Part shown: positions 12,011 through 24,905 of the stretch, one piece after another | Layout: each line of letters starts with the position of its first letter | How positions within the stretch are numbered: position 1 is the stretch's first letter | Assembly: GCF_030463565.1 (NCBI RefSeq) | Contig: NC_134651.1 | Coordinates: forward strand, 16,008,734-16,072,733 | Direction of reading: 5' to 3' | DNA length: 64,000 bases | From: Pelecanus crispus | Lineage: Eukaryota; Chordata; Aves; Pelecaniformes; Pelecanidae | The notes under the pieces: model-generated | Seen by the model: only the letters and a program-made list of their open reading frames with translations | Database searches by the model: none | What the model was told of the DNA's origin: nothing | Program-made: the position numbers and the translations under genes

Positions 12011-15000
12011 TTAATTTCCTGATTAATATATGCTACAAAGAAGCGCTGTGCACTAAAAAAACCAAAGAAGTTGGCTAGGAAGCTGCCTCATAGCATAGGG
12101 AAATAAAGTATTTAATTTTTTTGGTATTTTCTAGATTGTCTTGTCTGTATTTAAAACATCCTTTCCAAGCAGATGGATCAAATGCTTGGTTCCATCATTT
12201 TGACTTGGTCTGTTACGTGTTGAACTGCCCAGCTGATTGCACAGTGTATATGCCATGATGATGCAAATAGTTTTCTTGTAGCTGCATGCTATATTTTCAT
12301 CTCTGTACAAGAGGAGATAAAATGATTGTTCAGGTGCTATTTTTGCTCCATTTCTAAAATTAATGGTAGCACATGAGACTTTTTAGAACTGAGTGTTGTC
12401 TTTTCATTCAAGCCAATGGTAAAATTCTAGCTGACGTCAGTGTGAACAGGATTCAACCAGTGTTCTTGCTTGTTTGATTAATTTCTTTTGCATGCCACAG
12501 TACCACTCCCCATATTCTTAAAGCTCGTCAATATTGTGCATTGCAGGTGATTGCATATTTTCTCCTTTCTCCATAAGCTTAAAAATGCAAAGTCTCATTT
12601 AGCAGGCTAGCAATTATAATCTTGTCCATACAGCAATACCATTTTAGATGGAAATAAAACAGATTTCGGTACTGCACTACAGAAATCTTTGGAGCGGTGT
12701 TTAGACTGCAGTGTTTGCTCACTGGAACAGCTGTGACAGGTTTATGGCCAATGTTTGCAGAACTGCTTTGACTTTACTTCTCTAAATCAGTGGCAATGCT
12801 TGCTATTACAAGGTGGAATTTGAAAGTCTAAATGTAGAATATTAAAGGGTTTAAAGTATATGTAAATCCATGTTTGCAACTTTGATTCCTGTAATGCCTG
12901 AATATTTATACCTTTCAAACAGCCTGAGGTAACATTGAGCCTTCAGACAACTTCTGCCTTTTACATAGGCTCTTAGTTTGAAATCTACCTGTTTTCAATG
13001 TAATGAAAGTAGTAGTGTGTAATGCAGCTCTAGGAACCACATCTGCATTGACCTGGCTTCAGGTATTTCTTGTTCTGTGTGTTTTTTAATTTTTTCCCTC
13101 TGTTTAAAAAAATATTTTATCTCCTGTTACTTAAAGAGGCACTGTGAAGGAGAACGAAATACTGAAATGACTGCCAGCAAAATCCTGTCAAATGCAGAGT
13201 CAGCAGAATGAATAGTAGACCAGAAATCTAGTTTAAATTTTAAAATAATGTTTAAATCGTGATTCAAGACTTGTGCATAAGAACGTATGTTTGTTTTCAA
13301 ATTTTTTAGAGACCTCCTGACAGAATTGCACTGTTCTTTTGGGAAATGAAACATTTCCCAAATTCAAAGCATATAGAGAAAGTCTTAGACTCCTTTGTTT
13401 TCTGTGAAAACACACATTTAAAAACAATGTGGGATTAACACAGTTATGGAGCACGTCCTTAGTGCTGCCCATGTGTTTTTCTCCACTGTTATAGTGTACT
13501 TAGCTATGCATGAAATACTTTCTGTAGGTTAGAAGAATATATAGTAGAAAATGCAAAAGTTAAATGTAGCCATGGTTAATTAAATACAAGGCCTTGCCAA
13601 ATAAAAACAAGCCATAGTGTATTTTAGTGCATATTTGCAGCACGCTGGTGTGCAAGAGTGGCATGTATATGACACGTGCTAGATGGCAGTCAGTATTATA
13701 TATATTATATATTATCAGTAAATGCAGTACTGCAGGCATTGCAGGTATTTCATCGTAGGTAAAATTTAGGGATTTCCCTATCTACAGTATTTTTTTTTCA
13801 GGATGTCATTGCCTCCAAGGCTGTATTGCGCCAGAGGAGTAAACTTTATTTGCAGTAAGTGAAACTGGATTCTGTAAATGTGCATAGAGCACACTAATAT
13901 TCTGTGCAAGTTTGACTGTCAGGGGTGATGATCTGCTTGTAGCTGGAAGTTATGGAGCTTTGCAGTGTTGACCAGCTTCTCCTGTGACATCGGCAGATCA
14001 TCAATCAAATATCACAGGAGAGATAAAGGCATGTTCTATCATGGAATAACCTTGTCAAAATATTTGAACTAACTTGGCAGAAAATGTAGCCTTTAAATAG
14101 CTCCAAGATAGGCAGTGAAGTGTAAGGAAAATATTATCTTGCATGTAAAGTTTGCAGTCTTCTTTTGGGCTGGAGGTAAGAGGTCAAATTTGGAATATGC
14201 CTTTACATGATTTTTTAAATGTACTGTATACTTTTCTAGTGTCTTGACAGTATCGTGATTCAGTTCCACATTTAAATCCAACATGTACTTGAGGGTGACA
14301 GTAAAGAATGTTGATGTTGTTTTGGCACTGATCTGTCAAACTCTTGAAACATATTTGATACGCACATTAGCGGTGAGTCCCACAAGAAAACTGAAGTCAG
14401 ATGCTTTAAGAGACCATAGGTAAAAGAATTGTAGGAGCACATCCCTTGCTAGAATATTATCTAGACTCGAGCAGTAAGTACAATGTATTTTTCCAATAAA
14501 CATTTAAAGTTTTCTTTAATTAACAGGAAATTGAGTCACAAACCTTGTTATCAAAACAAAACTACGTGCAACTTCAGAATTTCTGGGCTATGAGCTGTAC
14601 AGAAAATGTACATTTCCATTTAGAACCCAGTGTTCTCATCATACTCTGCACTTTGTTCTGCTACCTGTGTTGGGAGTTAAAGCTAAAAACACAGTTACTT
14701 GTAGGTTTGATGAGAAACAAAACTTGGAAGAAACAATATAACCACATGGTGTGAAGATTAAGTTAAACCAACACTTATTTAAAGTTATTTTGGATTGTTT
14801 AATATTGTCAGTATTTCAAAATACAATCAGTCTGATGTAGATGTTTCTGTGAAAAGTGCTTACTTTTTTGCACAGTTATGTTAGACAGAAACCTGTCTAA
14901 AACGTGATAATTTTTTCTGAAACAGAGCCAGTGCATATCTACTGTCTACTCTCATGAAAAAACTACAGATGACAGTATACAAAGCTATCACAGATAAGCA

Positions 15001-18000
15001 GAGAAATTCAAGAATACCAGAAATATAATTTTGCTGGATTTAACATGTATACACTGCACTGTATAGTACAGTCTAGTATATAATGTAAAGTGTGCGTTTC
15101 TGCATGCCTCTTTACGTTTCTATCTAGAGTAATCATATCACAAACCCCAGCTTCAACATTAACAGTTCTCTAGTAGGTAAAATTACATCTCAAGTAAATT
15201 TATTTATGACCTGTCTTTGAAAGGTATCCTGCAAATCATACACATTCCGTCAATTTGTAGGTACTCTTACACAGAAAGAGGGCTTTGGGTCTACAAATTT
15301 TTATCATGCTTGGAGGGTTTTTTTTCCAGTGCAAAACTGAATCCTTAAAAAGCTATTTAAATGAATAAAAACTTGTGAAAACAAACTTATTTTAGATATT
15401 TTAGTATTTCATAGCTGTTCAGCAAAATTAAATATACATAGCACTACTGTAATGTATAGTATATTTTTGTGAAATTGTTTGTTTCTGGTTTGGTGGTGGG
15501 TTCTTTTGGTGTATTTATATATCATGTGATAAACTAAACACGAGGAGGACTTCAGGCCAGGCAAGTCTATATGCATTACATTGTCTTCCTTTCCTGGGCA
15601 AATAATTATCTGATGGGTTTCTAATACATAATTTAACTTTTTTTCTGAAAGAAAAGTCAACAGTGGCTAATTAGCTGCTAATATCTTATACACATCCATT
15701 GACTAAAACATTTCTGGTTATTCATTCAATTTCATATAAATGGCCAAGTTTGCATTTGCTTGAGAATATTAGCTGGAGATGCTTGAAAGTCTCTCTGTGT
15801 GTGTATGTGCAGGGCTGTTCCTCACTCATAACATAAAACCTTGCAGTATTTTCTTTTCTACTCTTTTTGCTTTCTTATTTTCAATGAGAGGGAAGCTTTT
15901 TGGCTCACTTTATATCTGTAATTTTTTTTTTTAAAATTTAATGGCAGGGTGAAGTATCTTCACAGTTTTGTATTTGTTCAGCAAGTCTTTGCTTTCCACA
16001 CTATTCTAACACATTTTCACCCTCTGATTAGGCTGTAAAGCTCCAAGGGATCATATGTCTCTCTGTGTATGTTTACCTCCTCCTGCACCAGGGCCTATGT
16101 TTGATTGTAGCCTCACAGCACTGCCAATATATAAAGCTGAGGAATAATTAAAATACATAGAAAATAAGTAAGTTATTCAGTAGATAAGCTATAAAATTTC
16201 ACAGGCCCAGCCTTTAACTTTTTCACTTTTTTCCAGTGTGTGACACTATAAAACAGAGTATGAAGTGGGGTTTACTAGGGATATGCAAGATTAAATTCAA
16301 TTTTATTTTCATAGAAATTTGAAATGGAAATATGTGATCCATTACCATTCTTTTGGGAAAAAAAAAAAGCACCAATCCCCTCTTATTATGCTAGAACCTG
16401 ATCCTGTTTCCACTGAAGCCACTGTACAATGTGGCAGTGCTTAGAAACACCAAAGCTTATTCTAAATAAGTGGATATATTTACATTGAATACTCAGCTAC
16501 AGGCAGCCTGAGTCTGGCTTTTCAGGGCCATTATTCATAATGTAATGTGATCCTGTATTTGATACAATATTCTGGGTAAATCTGTCCCTATAATTTAATT
16601 TAGCTTCTAAAAAGTTATGCCTAAATTCTGCTGTAAACTCTAACCTGTATATAGGAAAATTAGCAATTTGTTAAGTATACACTCCAAGGAAACTTTATTA
16701 GCTTAGCCAGTTCTAGGAAACACAAGTGAATTACTGAACTGCTGTTCTACATGTGATTTTGGAGCAAGCCAGGTAGCCTTTCCACTATGAATTGCAGATA
16801 CAGCCTGTTCACCTCAGGAGTTTAGGGGGAGCTGGGTTAGACTTTGGATTAAAAGGAATGAGGAATGGTGGTATAAAATATTACAGCATTAAATAGAAAC
16901 ACTTTGGTAAGGATGATATTCTCTAAGATATATAGCTATAGATATACTGATAATAGTGTAGTACTTACACTATATATATATATAAATGTATCTCTTTGCT
17001 TTGGGTGGATTAGGTACAGCAGTGGAGATGGCTTTCACAAAGACATCTATTGATGATGTGTACATTTTCAGTAATACTTCAGACAATAAAAGTTCTTATA
17101 GTAGTAAACTTCTACAATATAAAACTCTTTCTATTGAAATAGAAAACATTAACATCCACGACTTCAACTTATGACTGCACAAAAATATGTAAAAGAAGAT
17201 AATATCTAGTTCTTGTTACTTAATTTACCAAGTACTTCTGAAGTCACAGGCCATGGCACTAGTCCGCTAAAAAGATGGCACAATGCTGTACTCAAATGTG
17301 ATCTGTACCTATTCCTTGAGTGTCTAGCCACATCTGCAGAACTCACCAGTGACAACGAGCTTGATAGCTCTGCCATTAACATTGAGGATTTGTTAGTTCA
17401 ACCTTGGTAGTAAGGTCGCTGTTGAAATGGACTCGATGATTGATAGAACAACCTCATCACTTCGCACAAGCTGGTGGGATGATGGTCTGGCCAAGCCTGT
17501 AATGTGATGCAGAAGAGCAGAGCTGGAGACCCTGACCTTGTGAGTGGGGTAGGAATGGTTTGATATGTTCCAAACTGAGCAGGACATTATTAAGAAACTT
17601 AAAAGAGCCTCTCAAAACTTTCTGGAAGTTTTTACTGCTTAGCTGAAAGATTTATTCTTAGGTTCTTTTTTTCTATCTGTTCCAAAAATAAAATTAAGTA
17701 TTTACATTTAACACTAAATATTTCCAAAATCAGCAAGTCCATGCTTTATGCTTTCTTCTGCCCCCTCCCAAGTATTTGTTTCTGCCTTCCACTGCAAACT
17801 TCTCCCTGGGAATACTTGCACTTCAGTATACTTAAAAAGGAGGTCAGTAAGATAAATCACTGCTGAAGCTATGCAAGCAAAACTAAACCAGACCTGGGAA
17901 TCCTACTATATTCTCTGCTGCTGTCACAGTTTCAAGTAGATGATGAAAACCATCACCTAAATAGTAGTTCTAGTAAAGGAAAGAACTTTTGGCTTTGTAT

Positions 18001-19879
18001 TTACTCTGTAACATCTCGATTAACAAAGTAAACATGAGGAAATTGTTAAGCTGAGAAGCCGAATTAATCCCTACTGTACCTGTAATTGTTTTGTTGGAAT
18101 TTTGGCTAACCAGTGCAGATTATATAGTATGATTTAGGATAGGCATGTAATGGGCAAGCAAGTGGAGAGCAGAGCATCAAACATGAGTCATATAAAGTAC
18201 TATCGCACAATAAATATGAATAAATATTATGCATGTACATGTCAAACATAATGTGATTTAGTAATTATTCTGCCAGCAGAAAGAAAGTATTCATTCAAAC
18301 AAGTCATCAGAATATAACTGTGATAGATTAGGAGCAGTGATCCCTGTCTTTAGGGCTGGATATATGCTGTCCCCATTAATACTGGCTTGAGTTCCTCACA
18401 CCAGGAGAGTACAGGGACAGACTAAGAGTTTGTCAAATATTTTACTTTGGTCATCCTGAGAATGAAAAGCACTTTGGATACTTCTTTTTACAATAACAGC
18501 ATACTACTGCATCTTAATTAACTTTGCGCTCTTTGAGATAGTGGGAGTTTGTTCTTAAACATACATAGCAAGTTCTTATTTTGATATTAAATTAAGATGG
18601 CTCAACCCAAAGTTCCCCAAAGATGGTGAAGTCACACAGAGCCAAATCTTGCTCCCTCCTCTGTTGGCAAGGAGTAAGTTCTTGCACCAAAGGATACTCT
18701 GGCCATCTCCTACCTGCCCCTCAGCAGGGACCATACAGCCAAGGCTCCACAACAGCAGCCAGATCCTGTGCTCCGTCACACTGCTGCTCTGCCTGCCCCA
18801 CACACAGGTCTCCAGCACAGGATCTTCAAGAAGGTGGGCAGGGGAGCGGAAGGCTCAGCAACAGTGTGTTTCTCCGCACCTGCACTGGCTGCTGCTAGAT
18901 GCATGATGGAAATGGCGTGGGTGTGTTGAGGGAAAACAGCTGTCAGTTTGTGGGGATGCCTGAAACTGCAGGATGTGGCTGTATGCAGCAACACTGTGCT
19001 CCAAAAGAGTTTGCTCTCTGCTGCCCAGTTAAGAGTTGCTGGAGATTTTTATCTCTGGATGTTTTCAGTATCTATTGATTTACCTCTTTTTTTTTTTTTT
19101 CCTTTTAAGGAAACACTAAACTAGGATCCACTATATTTGGCAGCTGATGACCATTTTCCTACCCCTTAGGAGAACAAAAATTTGCCAGCATTATTTAACA
19201 GCAGCTTTGCCCTCCACTTTCTTTGCCTATCAATTCAAAGTCAGTCTTGCCTTCAAAGCACAGCAGCTGCAACCCCTTCCTGCCTTTCCTGCAACAGCCC
19301 AGCCGAAGGTGCATGCTCGTGCTTTTTCCCATGAGGCAGGTAGGCAACAGGTGGCACCAGCAGCCTAAATTACACAGTCTCTTAAAAATGCAGGATCTGG
19401 CACAAAATGATCAAAATCACTAACCAATGGTGTCTCTTCTGTTTTCTGCTGGAATACAGTAATTTTTATCATTTACGGTCACTACTGCTTCTGCTTCTTT
19501 TTCTTCTTGGTGATAAATGAGTCCTTTCAGCTAAGACTTAGTTACCACATGCGCAAATATGCTTTGATTTTTTTATTTTTATACATAGAATACTTCTTCT
19601 CTTTGCGATGGCTCTTGCAGCAATGCAATCAACATTTTGCAAATGAGTGATCTATTGCGGTCGTTGGGGCCACTGGATTTCAGTGGCCGAAGGGATCAGC
19701 ACGTGATGAGGAAATGCTTGCTTACCCTCTGCCAAGGAAGTTAACTGCTCCCAGATGCACAAGGTTGTATTTCATTTCTACAGGAGTTTTGCCGCAGGTA
19801 AGGATCTCCAGATCCATCAGGAAGCACGGAAACGAAACATTGCTCTTCCTGTAACAACTTTCGAGATGGCAAAACAAAC
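12011..19879. other. No gene recognised
   Basis: AT-rich intergenic DNA downstream of AGTR1. I looked on the minus strand for exons of CPB1, the neighbour 3' of AGTR1 in mammals, and recognised none. ORFs are short and featureless. Small simple repeats include TA-rich tracts at about 13696-13719 and 16969-16983. A perfect cAMP-response-element palindrome TGACGTCA lies at 12432-12439. Confidence 0.5.
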
Positions 19880-20100
19880 GTGCGGCTGCATCCAGCAGGT
19901 GGCAAGCGCAGCGCACCCCCCGAGCTAGCCCCAGCGCACCCCGAGCTAGCCCCAGCGCACCCCGAGCTAGCCCCAGGCAGCTCTGCTGCCGCCGGGGAAG
20001 CGCCCGCTGGTGCTCGGCAGGTGACCAGCGCCTGGCAGGGCCCGCCAGCCCTTCGCCAGCTGACCCAGTGCTGCGCAGTGCCACGGTTCGCCATGCTATC
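19880..20100. other. Small GC-rich patch with CTCF-like site
   Basis: About 220 bp of CpG-containing GC-rich sequence in AT-rich surroundings, roughly 1.5 kb beyond the predicted 3' end of AGTR1. It contains CCAGCAGGTGGCAA at 19892-19905, close to the CTCF core consensus, followed at once by a 21-bp tandem repeat. It could be a boundary element or a small unmethylated island. It does not read as a coding exon with known homology. Confidence 0.35.
19910..19974. repeat. 21-bp tandem repeat, three copies
   Basis: Three consecutive units of the form AGCGCACCCCGAGCTAGCCCC. The first has two extra C bases (23 bp) and the other two are identical 21-mers. The two 21-bp copies keep frame, giving a repeated PELAPAH in one plus frame, but there is no other sign of coding. 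Confidence 0.95.
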
Positions 20101-20354
20101 TATAATGCATGGACCACTGCCACACTCGCTTCTAATGAATGGCTAACATACAAGGATAGATATAAGCTAGATACAAAGCATTACATATAATAGGAATAAT
20201 TTAACTGTGTCTTTAAATGACACATTCAGGTTTCCGATTTTGAGATACTAGCTTGCAATCGAATTAACTTAAACCTTCAGCGAAAGAGCTTTTTTTTTTT
20301 CTTCTAACATGCAGCTCTAGAAGTTTTAGTGAATCTTCACAGTGCCTTGTGACA

Positions 20355-20480
20355 TACCATTAGAGATTGTTCCCATTTTGCAGCTGCAAGAGCAAAGGCA
20401 AAACTGAAGAAACTTGCCTTAAAATAAATAAATGAAAGAGCAGGAAGAGGCACAAGATTCCCAGACCTGGTTGTAGTCCC
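20355..20480 (+). mobile_element. Possible ancient MIR/CORE-like SINE fragment
   Basis: The order of words (TTCCCATTTTGCAGCTGCAAGAG, shown in part, then GAAACTTGCC, then GAGCAGGAAGAGGCACAAGATTCCCAGACC) follows the 3' half of the MIR family: a cccattttacaga-like block, a taacttgccc-like block and a tgggatt-cgaaccc-like block. It is strongly diverged, so the call rests on pattern only. Confidence 0.35.
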
Positions 20481-21150
20481 ATTTTTTCTTAAAAAGTACT
20501 AAACTACAGAAATAACTTTTTTGTTGTGTTTTAAGATAATTTCCTAAAGTAAAAAATAATTTAAAATATTATTTGTGTATATGCAAGAGACTGATAATCA
20601 GAAAATATGGATAATCCAACCACTTGCTACCTGAGACAAAGCCACATTAGATGTATAATTTTGAAGATTATATAAATATTGCAAATTCTCAAGGGTCTTG
20701 TAATTGTCTACATGGTATCTGTAAAGTTTTGGGATTTTTCTTAAGTTTTACTACGTCAAAAAGTATTTATGAACTCATTTATCTTTGGAGACAATAAATG
20801 AGTGTGAATCAAGATTAAGTATTTTCTGGTCTTCATTATTTGAGGTAAAAAGGATATATGAGGATATCATTAGTTGAAACTTCCTACAGTGCTTATCACC
20901 TTTTCCCCTGTCATTTGTATCGAGAGTTTAAGCCTGACTTTTGTTCTGATGTATTTGAATTTGTTCCATACACATAAAAAAAGGTTCTACAGGGAGCAAA
21001 TACTCTAGGCTTAGTTTTGTATAAATGGAGAGTAATTCCATAAAAGCCAAGGGTAAAGTTTGGTCTCGGATGTTTTGTGATGTGACTAAAAGCATTATTA
21101 GTTAAACTGTAATACAAGCATTGTCACATTTTTCCTTATCAGAATGTGAG

Positions 21151-21156
21151 TTTATT
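21151..21156 (-). terminator. AGTR1: Candidate AGTR1 polyadenylation signal (distal)
   Basis: AATAAA on the minus strand about 1.0 kb after the stop codon. It is an alternative or longer 3' end for AGTR1, and this distance is comparable to mammalian AGTR1 3' UTR length. No transcript evidence is available. Confidence 0.35.
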
Positions 21157-21519
21157 AAATGTCCAGGAATTTTAAAAGCTGAGTGGATTTGATTAGTTGG
21201 TAATTTCTCTCATCCAGTGCACTGGTTATTATACAAAAATAGTTTGAAGTTTTCTGATCACCTCTGTCCCGGAACTCATGTTTTCAAATTCAGAATTTTA
21301 CTTTTAGTCACATAGAGTATGGAGTCAACCCACTCTGCAGTAATGTTCTTCAAAGTCAGTGTGGCATATCATGAGGAAAGGCTAAGTGAACCCCATTTTT
21401 GTGTGTGTGTGTATATACTTATTTTTTTAACCTACTATAAAAATACCCACTGGGATATAAATGTACATTTATGAAGCAATGTTTGAAATCTATGAGTAGG
21501 AAATCTAAAAATATATTTC

Positions 21520-22169
21520 TTCTATATTTAATAAATAAATCTGCATTTTATTGCATATATTATTATGAAAAACTTGCCATTTTTAAAAATGAAAAATAGT
21601 AGCATAAATCAGAATGAGACCAATTTCAAGGACCTTAAATTTCCATTTGAGTTTAAAACTGGGCCTCTATATATAGCATATATTTGAAAATGTATTATAA
21701 ATATGACATTTATGTCATTAAAAAAAACCCAACAAAACAAGCAGTGTAGCTGCATCAGCTCCTTGAACAAAATTTGGAATAGCTCGTGTGTGTGCAAAAC
21801 AGGTCCTTCATAATTCATGTAATTTATACAAGCTTTTCCTTTAAAAAGATCTCTGAACTTAAGTTAGGAGTTTTCTCTACCCTTCTTTTGTAGTTCTGAG
21901 TAAATGGCAGGATGCTGACAGAAACTCTGACATGCCTGTCCACTGTTCATGTTGCATTCAGTAAAGAAAAACAAAATGAAAACCAAGCAGTCCTCTTCAC
22001 AATGTAAAATAAAAGGCCACTGCTAAATCTTTACAGTATGATTTCTCTGAGGTGATCTAATGTTTCTGTAATGAGCAGTAAGCTGTGATGTTCAGGACTG
22101 CAGATGAATTTTGTCATTCTTGCTGCTTCGTTCACAAGGTTGTTCAAAAAAAGTATATTGCAAATCACA
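21520..22169 (-). other. AGTR1: Probable AGTR1 3' UTR
   Basis: This is AT-rich DNA after the TGA stop (22172-22170) with no continuing ORF. On the minus strand it carries several ATTTA pentamers (for example near 22024, 21901 and 21605), fitting an AU-rich 3' UTR. Its end is set by the first cluster of polyadenylation hexamers at 21552-21527. If the second signal near 21151 is used, the UTR would extend to about 21130, closer to the roughly 0.9 kb I recall for human AGTR1. The true end cannot be decided from sequence. Confidence 0.55.
21527..21552 (-). terminator. AGTR1: Candidate AGTR1 polyadenylation signals (proximal)
   Basis: On the minus strand AATAAA lies at 21552-21547 and the common variant ATTAAA at 21532-21527, about 620-640 nt after the stop codon. 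These are the first strong hexamers downstream of the coding sequence. In such AT-rich DNA hexamers also occur by chance. Confidence 0.45.
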
Positions 22170-23249
22170 TCACTCAGTGTCGAAAGAACCAGCAGTCTTT
22201 TTAGTGGGCAAGCGTATATTTTCTGGTGGCCGATATGAGAGGGAGCTCATTTTCGTTGTTAGGCTTGGATGTGCACTGACATTTGGTGGAATGTATTTTA
22301 TTAGCTGAAGGAAGTATTTTTTAAAGTTTTTTCCAAAAAAAACATAAAAAAAAGGATTCAAACAATTGTTAAAGTAAGCAATGCAAATGGTGAAGGGCAT
22401 AGCTGTATCCACAATATCAGTGATTTTGCAGTCTGTTATTACATGTAATTGAATTAATACATCCAGAAAAGTGAACACTTGATGAGGAATCCAGGAAAAG
22501 AAGAAGAAAAATACTATTGCCACGATCATCTTAAAAATATCATCATTTCTAGTCTTATTTTTTTGAATTTGATATGCCTTCTTCAGGGTTTTCCAAATTA
22601 AGGTGTAGCTTGTTAATATGATCAGAAAAGGAATTAAAAAGCCCAGCAAATTTTTGGATAAACCCAACCCAACCCGGAGCGTTGTGTTATTGTTGTCATA
22701 CCGAAAACCGCAGACTGTCATGTTCAAGTTCTCAGCAAAGAATATATTACGGTGAATGATGACGGGCAAACTGGCCACACCGGCGAGAAGCCAGATGGCA
22801 ATGCAAGTTATTCTGGCAACAAACATGGTACGTCGAATTCGGGACTTCACTGGGTGTACTATGGCCAGGTACCGGTCAATACTAAGGCATGTGAGGAGGA
22901 ACACACTGGCGTACAGGTTGAAACTTATCCCCGCTGATGCTAACTTACATAAACAGTTGCCGAAAGGCCACTGGTACTCCATGGCCGTGTAGGCTGCCCA
23001 GAGTGGCAGAGTTATTAAAAAACACAAGTCAGCCAGCGCCAGGTTTAGAAGAAAGATGCTGGCTACTGTTTTTAATTTCATGTAGCAGTAAATGACAATA
23101 ACGACCAGGCTGTTCCCAAATATGCCTATGATAAAGATGATGCTGTAAACAGTTGGAACCATAATGTAGATGTAACTGTGCCTTCCTGAAACGGGACAGT
23201 CAACGTGGATTCTTTTAATGGTTTCTTCGGTAGAGTAATTTGGGACCAT
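22170..23249 (-). CDS. AGTR1: Type 1 angiotensin II receptor (AT1), complete coding sequence
   Basis: A 359-residue class A GPCR, the same length as mammalian AT1. It binds angiotensin II at the plasma membrane and signals mainly through Gq/11 to phospholipase C (family knowledge). Visible landmarks: glycosylation sequons N4, N176 and N188; cysteines C18, C101, C180 and C274, which form the two AT1 disulfides; N46 and D74 in TM1/TM2; DRY at 125-127; N111; ligand-pocket residues Y35, W84, Y87, Y92, R167, K199, W253, H256, D263, D281 and Y292; NPFFY at 298-302; helix 8 from about 306; YIPP at 319-322; and a Ser/Thr cluster at 331-338 for kinase/arrestin regulation. The start has A at -3 and G at +4, a good Kozak context. 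The coding sequence is uninterrupted in a single exon, as in other AGTR1 genes. Oddities: an extra cysteine at 99, and Ser at 355 where the human receptor has Cys. AGTR2 is excluded by length and by the pocket and tail residues. Confidence 0.97.
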   Translation of the reverse strand: MVPNYSTEETIKRIHVDCPVSGRHSYIYIMVPTVYSIIFIIGIFGNSLVVIVIYCYMKLKTVASIFLLNLALADLCFLITLPLWAAYTAMEYQWPFGNCLCKLASAGISFNLYASVFLLTCLSIDRYLAIVHPVKSRIRRTMFVARITCIAIWLLAGVASLPVIIHRNIFFAENLNMTVCGFRYDNNNTTLRVGLGLSKNLLGFLIPFLIILTSYTLIWKTLKKAYQIQKNKTRNDDIFKMIVAIVFFFFFSWIPHQVFTFLDVLIQLHVITDCKITDIVDTAMPFTICIAYFNNCLNPFFYVFFGKNFKKYFLQLIKYIPPNVSAHPSLTTKMSSLSYRPPENIRLPTKKTAGSFDTE

Positions 23250-23302
23250 CTTGATTTCTTCGGCTGTAACCTAGTTCCAGGGAGAAAATATAAAATTCAC
23301 AC
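23250..23302 (-). other. AGTR1: AGTR1 5' UTR part of the coding exon, with splice acceptor
   Basis: Read on the minus strand, a pyrimidine-rich run (CCTCTTTTCCCCTCC) is followed by TAG and then GTGTGAATTT, an excellent 3' splice site. The exon should therefore begin at 23302, giving 53 nt of leader before the ATG at 23249. This short leader contains no ATG. A splice acceptor shortly before the start codon is the known arrangement in AGTR1, where noncoding upstream exons join one coding exon. The boundary is predicted from sequence only. Confidence 0.8.
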
Positions 23303-24794
23303 CTAGGAGGGGAAAAGAGGAAGAAAATATTATTCATGACAGGGATTTATTTTTTTATAAGCTTCAATTAAATGTCAATTTTTTGTGTCTAACACAATGT
23401 GTCAATGTCTTTGAATTTAAAAATAAGCCATCTTCAAGCGTTTTCTCAAGCAATTTCTATTCTAATATAGACTTTGTTTGCAGAATAAAAGAGGTTAAGA
23501 ACTTTAGGAGTTGGCTGAACATTGTTAGATTCTTTTTAACATAAATGAAATCTAACTTCTCTCAATTAACAAGGTTCCAACTTAAGACTGGCTAGTGAAC
23601 ACATGTCCAAAATAGTAATAGAGACTCAAATTAGCAAATGACTATAAATTCAGGAGGGTCTTTAGGTTATTTTTTTCCATAAATAAGTAATAAATCTAAT
23701 AGGCAAAGTTATTCAGGTATCTTAGAAACTACACTTAAGCACTCTAAATACCAGCTCATTCTGTAAATACAAAGTGTAATGCATTAAGAAAGTAGGTGAA
23801 TTCAGATTAGGTACTCATTTTGATCTCTGATGTGAATCACTAGAATTTTTTTTCTATTCATTAAGCTTAATTCTTTGAGACAATTTTTAATCACGGAGAA
23901 AGATGAAGATACTCACACAATCTAGTGTTCTGTTGTCCCATACTTTAAATATTAAGAAGTTACCTAGCTCCCTGTCTGGCTGGGAACCCTGGTATCTAAC
24001 TACTAATGAGAAAAAAAAAAAAATCTGCGAAAATCCAGACATGTGCTGATTTGTTGCACATTAATAACTGTAGAAAGAGTTTAAGAAGGGTGCAAGGGGG
24101 AACCACAATTCACATTACGTTTTCAGTTACTGACAAAATTTATGTATCCAGGAATTGATGCTGTAGTCTTAGTGTATGAAAAATATTTCTGGACCGTATT
24201 AAGCGTATGGAAATGGTATGAAATCTCCTTTACAGGGCACCTGTTTGGTTTGCCAGGGCTTGTGTGTTCTGCAAGATTGATTTCCTTATTAATGACTTAC
24301 GACTTTAGGAAGCAGGTGATATGCTGTAAGTGACTCTGATACTAAATCTTTTCCACAGTCTACAAATAGACAGTCTTCCCTCAAAAACAGTGGAGATTTT
24401 TTTTAAAAAAAAAATCAATAGTTATTATTGCAGAGTAGTGTTTATTGCTGTCTGCAGGATCCTGACAGCTGTCAGCCAAACCCAACTTGTGCTGCCTCAA
24501 ACACAGATTAAGTGAAATATATTGGCTTTAAAACAAACAAACAAAAGCCTTATAAATGTATGCCACTTTTATATAGATAAATATACACACTTTAAGACCC
24601 TGGGCAGAACAGATGTATTCAGAAAGAAAAGATACCTGTCATTATAGAAACATGGGCTACCTTGTTACAGAGGAGGTTGCTCATTATTTGCGTTGTTCCG
24701 CACCGACTTTCCCGTTAAGGGCAGAATGCTGCTCTGTGAAGTGTTTGACATGCTCTTGTTGGGAGACAAACCTTATTCCAAATGGGCTGTCTTT

Positions 24795-24905
24795 TTAATA
24801 GGGAAGTGAGGCATAGATACGTTTTGGCAAAGCCCACACAGGAAGTCTGAACTGGAGCCAGGACCTGAACCCAGAATATGGGTTGCAGTCAGCATCTTGT
24901 GAGCA
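24795..24905 (+). mobile_element. Probable ancient MIR/CORE-like SINE fragment
   Basis: The sequence reads GGGAAGTGAGGCATAGATAC, then GGCAAAGCCCACACAGGAAG, then GAGCCAGGACCTGAACCCAG. This is the gaggcacagagag / cccaaggtcacacag / agccgggattcgaaccca order of MIR-type SINEs. It lies inside the predicted AGTR1 intron in the antisense orientation. Confidence 0.5.

Noticed and set aside
16969..16983. (TA)n tract considered as a promoter TATA element
   Set aside because: It is a simple dinucleotide repeat in featureless DNA with no adjoining gene or GC-rich core promoter.
1..21000. Search for minus-strand CPB1 exons downstream of AGTR1
   Set aside because: No zinc-carboxypeptidase motif such as HAREW was recognised; the neighbour, if present in this order, must lie beyond the window or be too fragmented to see by eye.
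22752..22992. Plus-strand ORFs of 61 and 78 codons opposite AGTR1
   Set aside because: They are antisense shadows of the conserved receptor coding sequence with no features of their own.
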